From: Cavia porcellus | Lineage: Eukaryota; Chordata; Mammalia; Rodentia; Caviidae | Assembly (NCBI RefSeq): GCF_034190915.1 | Contig: NW_026947484.1 | Coordinates: forward strand, 207,960,657-208,024,656 | DNA: 64,000 nucleotides | Direction of reading: 5' to 3' | Part shown: piece by piece, positions 56,961-64,000 of the stretch | How positions within the stretch are numbered: the stretch's first letter is position 1 | Layout of the letters: each line of letters opens with the position of its first letter | Position numbers and translations under genes: made by a program | The notes under the pieces: model-generated | The model's database searches: none | What the model was told of the DNA's origin: nothing | What the model saw: only the letters and a program-made list of their open reading frames with translations

Positions 56961-59150
56961 AATTAGGTCAAATATTTTCAAATTTCTCTTGAGATTTCTT
57001 TGATCTATACATTATCTTGAAATGTACTGTGTATTGAATTTCTACTTAATTCCACTGAAGTCTGGAAGTGTTCTGTTCATCGTTGAATGGATTACTCTAA
57101 AATATTTAAATCGATTAGATCGATGGTGCTATGTTCTTCCAATAATTGTATACTGACTTTCTACCTGGAAGATCTGTCAGTTACTGATACATGTGTTGAT
57201 GCCTCCAACTATATTAATCGATGTATTTCTTTCTCCTTGCAGTTCTTTTTTATTTTTTTATCACATAGATTAATGTTTCATTCTTAGGCACACAGCATTA
57301 TGTATTTTTGTGCCTTCTTGGAGAATTTACCACTTTATCATAATGTAACAATCCTCTTTATTTTTAATATTTGTTTTGCCTTTCATATTTGTTTAATCTA
57401 AAGTTAAATTATACCCATATTAGATGTCTTTTGATTGGGAATAGCATAATATATCTTTATAATTTTTACATTGAAGTGGGATTCACGTAGGCAACACAGA
57501 GCAGGGTCATTTTTTGTCTCTTTTCTTAGCCTCTTTTTAAAAAATTAATATTTATGAACAATTTATATTGAGCATAATTACTGTCAAGTTTGAGTTGATA
57601 CATACTACCCTTGTAACCTTTTTTGTACTTGTCCTTCATTTATTTTTTGTTTAAATCTTTCTTTCTGCCTTTTCTAGTTTTAAACATTTTGTGTTATTCA
57701 ATTTTTCTTCTTTCTTAGCATGTCGTGGCTTGTTATACATATTTGCAAATTATTTTGCCTCCTACCTAGAACTTGTAGTACACATGCATATTTATTCTAA
57801 ATACTATAATTTAACAGTCTGTCAGTTTGTGAGTAGTCCGGGTGCCTTATATACAAGTGTCATTCTTATACCCAACATTGTAACACTGCTATTGGTTGCC
57901 TCATTTCTCCACAAGTATAATCACCCAATGAGTTGTTGCTATTAATATCCTGAGCATTTTTCTATCATACTAAGAATAAGAAAACTAAAATGTTTCATTT
58001 TGCCTTTATTTATTTAACTCTAGTCCTCTTCCATTTAAAGATTTTTTAACATTTCTTTCCATCAGGATTATTGTTGATGTGTTGTTCTTTTATTTATTTT
58101 TAAGTATTTCTCCTTCAATATTGCTAGCAATACAAAATTTTCAATTATTGGGGTTTTTATCTTTTTCTACATTTAAAAATATTTCACTCTCAATTTCTTT
58201 CTAATTAATTATCTCCCTTACTGTACAGTAAATTATTTTTATTCTTCAACCTTTTTCAAGACTTTCCTTTATTTTCTATGTTTTGAATATGGCATGCCTA
58301 CATGCAGTCTTTTTGCTATTTATTCTACTAGGTTTTCTCTGAGCTTCTTGGATAGGTGGGTTTGTGTCTTTCCTTAAGTCTTTGAAACCTTTAAGCTATC
58401 ATTTCATATATTTATCTCTGCTTCACTGATCTTCCTACCATGCATATGTCACACTATTTGTAACTGCCCGACCAAGTGTATGTATTTTGTTTTTGTTTAT
58501 GTATTCATTCATTTTTCTTTTTGCAGTTTACTTTGCAGTGTTTCTGGTGACTTATGTTCATCTTCATTAACTGTTCCTCAGTTATATCCAATCTGTTAAG
58601 CTTCTGAACTCATCAAAGAATTCATCTCTGTTTACAATATTTTTAGCACTTTATTTCTTAGAGATCCATAGTTCTGTTTACCAATCTATTCTTACATTTT
58701 GTTTGTCTTTTCTTTAGCCATTTCCATGATTTTCAGTTTCCTGTCTGAAAGAAACAAATGTCTGGCACAGGTGATTCTTATCGTATTGCTTGTTTTACGT
58801 CCTCATACTGTGTGAAAGTTTTTTCTTCACTTTCAGAAAGTTATTTCAGTTTTTTTTTTTAAAGCAGTGTATGATAAGCCGTTAAGATATCATTTTATCA
58901 TTAACTAGTAGAATTTAAGCCATGCTTAATGTTTACTGTTACTGAAGGTATCAGAGTTTTCAATACTTAATGCCTTGCTTTTATCCTCCAGGATTTTTTT
59001 TCTTTATGATGTCCCTAGCAATTCCTTTTAAAATAGAGTGTGTATCTTGACATTCTCTTCACTGTAATTCACTCAATTCACTGTTGTTACACTATAGTCC
59101 TGTTAGAGTGGAGGTTGTTATTGTTATTGTTACTGGGAGGGAGAGAAAGT
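56961..59150 (-). mobile_element. Ancient LINE-1, endonuclease and ORF1-side part
   Basis: 56990-57450 corresponds to the reversed endonuclease region: 'GAAGATCTGTCAGTTACTGATACATG', 'CAACTATATTAATCGATGTATT'. About 58290-58450 ('TTTCTCTGAGCTTCTTGGATAGGTGGG', 'CTGCTTCACTGATCTTCC') resembles the ORF1 C-terminal region of old L1M/HAL1 elements. The rest is too decayed to assign. Frames over it are random. Confidence 0.6.
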
Positions 59151-60985
59151 ATTCCCTAACCTCAGCATTCTGTAGTCTCCATGCTTTTTTTGAGTCTGAG
59201 TCTCTGGGCTGTGGTTTTCATCAGATTCATTCTCTCTCCTGTGTGAGATAAATGGGGACAGGAACTTGAGTTGATCAATTCTCTATTTTCCATATCACCT
59301 AAATCTTTATTATTGGCACTTTCTTGAGGATTAGCCCTAAAAATCTCTGAGTATATTTCAAAATGGTTACTGTCCTTATGCACATATTTCAGTGTAATTA
59401 TTTTCCCACTCTCATGCTGAAAGCATGAATTGATTTCTGTATATACTTAACCATAAAACTGATTGGGGTCCTGGAAGTAAAACCAAAATGCAGGCCTCCT
59501 CCCAAGCCAGGGACTCTACATGTTAGTTATAAAGTCAGTTCACACATAGCCTTCAGCGACTCAACATCATTTTGGTGTTTCTTGCAGTTAACAACTCTCA
59601 TGATTTCTCTTTCCAAAAATCTGTAATTCTATGTATTCTGTGCTTTCTTCAGTCTTTGAGGTGGTAATTGCCTTGGGACCTCAATTTTGAAGTTAATGTA
59701 AGAGAAGCTATTGATTTTCTGTTACTGATTTTGTTGTTGTTAGATTTTTTTTGTTTTAATCATAAGAAGAAAAATCCCCTAGCACCTTGTTAAAATGGAG
59801 ATGGCCAACTGTTTTATTTGAATCTTTATATTTTAATGTATATCAAATTTTAATATGTGCTTGATTATGGGATATATTTATATATTCCTTAGGATGCCAA
59901 ACATAAGATTTAGACAGCCAATCTAGTTTCTCCTCTTATCCTAAATACTCTTTCTTTTTATTATGATAATCTGAAGCCCTGCACATTTTCATGCTGAGAG
60001 TAGCACAACGGGAAATGGGTGAGGGCAGCTCTTTTATCATTTCTTGAAAATATGAACTAGCAGATGGCATTTCCTCTTTTCTACACTTCATCATTCAGCA
60101 AGAAACAATTAAAAGCAAATGAGTCTTAACATATACTTGGTATGCTCATTTCTGTGATGGTTATTTTTATAAGAATCAAAGCTTGCTATAATGTATTTAA
60201 AACACTTTAATGTTCATTTAGCATTTTAGTTAGGTCTTGGGTTCTCAATTTCAGAAAATTGTTAAATGGCCTTAAACTGAATTTCAGAAGGTAGGAACCT
60301 TAACCAGTGAATAAGGTAGCACCCTTGGGGTTAATATATACAGATTAAAATGCATGGCTTACTAAATATTCTGAGCCAAGAAGTAGATTTACGGAGGAGC
60401 TGAGGGCACTCACTTGAAGGCCCTCTTTCTCAGCTCTAGAAAGAGCTTCAGTAACTTTTTCTCCATATCACATGTTGCTGCAAAATTTGTAGGATAATAC
60501 TGTAACGGCAAGCAAGGCCCCTGTGGTGTTCCACTTTTCTTTTCTACCATTCTCTTGTTTCTTACATGGAAACAATGGAATCAACTGCTGGCTTGGTGAC
60601 TTGGCTAAGGGGTAGTTGAGTAGAACACTTAGGCTAGACTTAGAAAGATCTGTGTGTGCAGTGGCACAGAGTTGGGTAAATGCAAGCCATTCTGTTACAG
60701 TAGTATCTACTAGGCATGTTCGTATAATGGCAAGAATTTATGTGTGTAAGGATTTATACATGTCTTTGAGAACTCATGCTAGAAAACATGGGGGAAGCAG
60801 AAAAAACAAAATGCAAAATATTCAGAATCAGAAACAAGTTTGTGGAAGACTATTCACCAGACTTATGAGAATGGAAGTTAGTATTAAAAGGTCAGGATGT
60901 AGACAAATGCACATTACCTTGTATCATACATATACTCAGGGTATTATTTATCTGCTGACAACTAATACTGAATTACCCTAAACTT
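59151..60985. other. Single-copy sequence
   Basis: No repeat recognised. The 121-codon plus frame at 60616-60981 has no recognisable domain, is cysteine- and arginine-rich without pattern, and lies in unremarkable AT-rich DNA, so I do not call it a gene. Confidence 0.4.
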
Positions 60986-60989
60986 GTTG

Positions 60990-61480
60990 CATAAAATAAC
61001 AAGCACTTATCTCACACAGACAGTAAAGAAGGAATCTGGTGTGTGAGAGAAGTGTTTCTCTGGCGAGTTTTCAGTCAAAGCTTTACTGGGGCTAGAGCAT
61101 GTACTTCAGAAATGGTGCAATCCCATAACTGTTGGCCGGTAACTTCCTGCTCCTATAGGACTCTCCAGGGTTTTCTGATCATCCCCTAGGCCAGTAGCTC
61201 ATTTAATCCAGAGAAATTAATGTGAGAGAAAGTTTCCAAACCATGAGCCTGAAGCGTGTAATTAAACAAAAGCACCCTAGTACCAGGAAGAAACAAAGAG
61301 AAAAGGCCTGGGATCCCATATTCTCTTTTGAGGGCATATTCCTAATCTCTTGAAGGCCTCTCAAATGTTCCACATCATGAAGTTTCTACCACTTCCAGTA
61401 ACACTGAGTTGAGAGCCAGTCCTCTAACATTGGACTTTGGGAGGGCCCTAAGATCTAAGGCAAAATACTTGCAATTCATC
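60990..61480 (-). mobile_element. Possible MLT1-type MaLR LTR
   Basis: Starts with 'TTGCATAAAATAACAAGCACTTATCTCACACAGAC' and ends with 'TAACATTGGACTTTGGGAGGGCCCTAA', a pattern expected for a reversed MLT1 LTR. The middle is weak. Confidence 0.4.
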
Positions 61481-62452
61481 TATTTTTATTTATTCCTTGA
61501 TAAATTCATATTCACCCTAATCCAGGGATTAGGGTTTGAAAATATGTTTTTGGAAAACATAATTAGACATTTTGTCAATAATCTACAGGATACTATTTAC
61601 TGGATTTCAGTTTTCTTTATTTACAGTGCAAACCTATAGGTATTTTAAATAGTATATATATAAATTTCATAGTTCATGTAAAAAAAAGTCATTTCCAAAC
61701 TTAGCAATAATCCTAAAAATTTATGTGACTTTAACATAATGTGTTATGAAACTGAAAATAAAAAGGGTTTCCAAATGTCAAAAACAGGAAAATAATTTGA
61801 TTAACAGTGCCAGAGAAAAATTACATTTTCCTGTTTATATGGAAAATAATATATTAAAGTTTTCACATAGAAAGAATGAACATGTAGCCAAAATATTGAA
61901 AAAAATGTATCAGTAGAAATTTATCCAAAATTAATGTTTGAAGATTATTATGGTTAATTTTTGGTTACATGATATTGTGATACAGCATTTTTAATTTATT
62001 ATTTAATATTCTTAATTTTTTGCTTTAAAATGCATGCATACTTTTTGTTTAATCTTATATTAATTTTGTTAAGAGGCTCTTGCAAATTTTATGAACTAAA
62101 GAAGAACCAAACTTCGTGTTTGGCATCTTTTCTAATGAATTTAGTTTTATAGAAAGCTTTGAGTTAAAGGGTTCAATAATAGGAATTTCAATGGACTTTG
62201 GTTCATCATATTTTGTTTAAATTAAGGAAATGAACTTATGAAATAACAAGACAATACTGTTCAATACTACTGAGCATTTTAGTGAATAGTTTAAGAAAAT
62301 AAGTTAAAATCTGAGAAACCTAAATAATTTACCTGAAAATTTCCAATGTTTAATGTTGTGACCTTGATAAAGTTCTTCCTTAGAGAGACATTTAACAAGC
62401 TAAGTACTTGATAGTTATAAAATCCTTGGAAATACAAACTTTTAAAGGTGAT
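61481..62452. other. AT-rich single-copy sequence
   Basis: Nothing recognised. Confidence 0.4.
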
Positions 62453-62469
62453 ATAAAAATATCTTATGA

Positions 62470-62582
62470 GGGGCTGGGAATTTAGCTCAGTGGCATAAGC
62501 ACTTGCCTTGCAAGCAGGCAGTCGTGAGTTCGATCCCTGGTACCAATAAAAAGGAAAAAGACAAAAATAAATAAATAAATAA
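62470..62582 (+). mobile_element. Young ID-like SINE
   Basis: GGGGCTGGGAATTTAGCTCA (A-box), 'CACTTGCCTTGCAAGCAGGCAGTCGTGAGTTCGATCC' (B-box intact), then a TACCAATAAAAAGGAAAAAG tail and (AAAT)n. Flanked by the exact 17-bp repeat ATAAAAATATCTTATGA at 62453-62469 and 62583-62599. Confidence 0.97.
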
Positions 62583-62699
62583 ATAAAAATATCTTATGAA
62601 TCTAATAAGTTATTTTGTACAAGTTACTGATAGGTGTAAAGATTTAAATAGAAAGCTTCAAAAATTTATCCAAAGAAATATAACCATTAGAGTCAGATT

Positions 62700-62870
62700 T
62701 AGATTTATATATCTAATCTATACATATACACAATATAATATGTAATAATATATATATATATTACTATATATATGTTTTACACTATACTATAGTCATAAGA
62801 TATATAATACTATATGTATTATATACTATATATCTGCACATATAGCATATATACAATATTGTAGGCATAT
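62700..62870. repeat. TA-rich low-complexity region
   Basis: Imperfect TATATA/ATACTATA repeats, with several potential hairpins. Confidence 0.85.
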
Positions 62871-63164
62871 ATTTTTGCAACATCGTACTATTAGGTTTAA
62901 ATTCTATACTTGCATAGGTTATATTCTAATTTATTTGTAATTTTTATTTTGCTTAACACATTTGCATTTTGAAATATAATCATTATTAGCATATTGAATT
63001 TTTCTTTTTCTTGATTTATACAATATAAATGAATGCACCAAAGTGATCCAATTTACCTACAAAGTGAAAAAAAAATTTGTGCTTATTTCCTAAAATTAGG
63101 TTTAAGCTTTACTCCATTCAAAGCCACCATAAAGAAAGTGATTGGGAGATATAATTTGACATGC

Positions 63165-63215
63165 TAATGCTATTTAAAACACTACTTACTCAATAGTAAT
63201 GCTATTTAAAACACT
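63165..63215. repeat. 19-bp direct repeat, 32 bp apart
   Basis: TAATGCTATTTAAAACACT is perfectly repeated at 63165 and 63197, with a 13-bp spacer. Confidence 0.95.
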
Positions 63216-64000
63216 TTTTAATGTGTGAGCTACACTAATGCTTTAAAACTATAGGAAATACATACATTTAGGTTTTGAAGCATGTGCAAAATGAGTGTAG
63301 AAATAAACACTTCAGGGAATTGTAACAGAGATTAAGTTTTGGATTGCTGGCTAATTGTGCTGTGTTTTTGATATTTTCTGGAATCACAAAGAATACTATC
63401 GTAGTTGATTTTTATACAAATTTTGCTTGTTTCCCTATCAAAACATCTTTTATAAACAGCGAACTTTGGGGTAGAAGTACCACTTAAACCTGATTACAAT
63501 AGCTTATGGTGTTAAATATATGAACAAACGGTCACATAATGATTCTTATGTGTAAATTAAAAAATATAATATAGCAAGCCCACACATACAAATTGGTAAG
63601 TAACAAAACTGAGATTTACATTTTATAATAAGCAATCAATTCTCCTTCTCAGGTTTTGAATTTGTTTGAGAAGTGAATAATGAAGTAACCCCACTAAAAT
63701 TAACATTAAAAGGTAATTGGCATTTAAAGAGTGTGTTGGACCTATGACAGAACAGATGAGTTATAGAAATTTATAGCTTTCAATTCTCACTAAAAATCTG
63801 ATAAATGGAAATGGTAAAGAAAAAAAATTAAGAAAAAAGTCTTTATGTAACTAAAGATCATAAAGCTTTTAAAGATGGAAAGGGCAATGGGGTTACCTTG
63901 TTCATCTCCTTGACAACCCAGAAGCATATCACCTTGCATTGACTAGAATGTCTTAGACTATTTTTAATGACCCAAGAGATGGAAAACCCTTGACATTGCC

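Larger units (their letters stand above)
62600..64000. other. AT-rich single-copy sequence with TA-rich cluster
   Basis: 62700-62870 is dominated by TATA, ATAC and TATG steps. TAATGCTATTTAAAACACT occurs twice, at 63165-63183 and 63197-63215. No gene or interspersed repeat recognised. Confidence 0.5.

Noticed and set aside
60616..60981. 121-codon plus-strand frame
   Set aside because: No recognised domain, no neighbouring exon signals and unremarkable composition; could not be supported as a gene.
1..64000. Bacterial-type systems (CRISPR, operons, prophage, toxin-antitoxin)
   Set aside because: Base composition, repeat families and gene density are those of a mammalian nuclear genome; regularly spaced repeats of CRISPR type are absent.

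Overview
This window looks like mammalian nuclear DNA, almost certainly from a rodent. It is AT-rich, has very few CpGs, and is packed with LINE-1, B1-type, ID-type, MIR, L2, MaLR and DNA-transposon relics. The tRNA-Ala-derived ID-like SINEs, including B1-dID dimers near 8.0 and 53.4 kb, point to a squirrel-related, beaver-like or similar rodent rather than mouse or rat. I cannot name the species. I see no host protein-coding gene, no CpG-island promoter, no convincing multi-exon structure and no intact functional RNA gene. The ORFs longer than about 100 codons are either retrotransposon remnants or chance frames. The window is therefore intergenic or deep intronic.

Layout. 0-2 kb: microsatellites and a decayed minus-strand L1 broken by an ID-like SINE and a B1. 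2-10.5 kb: mostly single-copy DNA with a MIR, an old LTR, a MaLR fragment, B1 and B1-dID elements, and a palindromic AP-1/MARE-like site at 9.0 kb. 10.58-13.99 kb: a complete, target-site-duplicated minus-strand element that has a 5' region, L1-type ORF1 and a long 3' UTR but no ORF2. This is a HAL1-like ('half-L1') retrotransposon with an ID SINE inside it. 14-26 kb: single-copy DNA with old L1 and L2 pieces, simple repeats and a poly(T) 'tail-only' insertion. 26-36 kb: MIR, L2, a fragment of 28S rRNA, MER5-like and MaLR relics. 36-41 kb: repeat-poor DNA with an 18-bp perfect palindrome and a 3 x 19-bp array.

41.15-48.44 kb: a full-length minus-strand L1 with duplicated target sites, tandem 5' monomers, ORF1, ORF2 and a 1.4-kb 3' UTR. 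It is inactivated by frameshifts, a mutated reverse-transcriptase catalytic aspartate and a nested L1 3'-UTR insertion. 48.4-55 kb: AT-rich single-copy DNA with SINEs. 55.5-59.2 kb: an ancient minus-strand L1 broken by a younger SINE and a displaced L1 3'-end fragment. 59-64 kb: single-copy AT-rich DNA with a possible MLT1 relic and a young ID-like SINE with a 17-bp target duplication.

The most interesting relationship is between the 10.6-14.0 kb and 41.2-48.4 kb elements. Their 3' UTRs are closely alike over about 1.3 kb, their ORF1s are clearly more diverged, and their 5' ends look unrelated. This suggests an ORF2-less element that keeps (or has captured) the L1 3' end and was mobilised in trans by L1 ORF2 protein. 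All identity statements are by eye; no alignment or database search was run.
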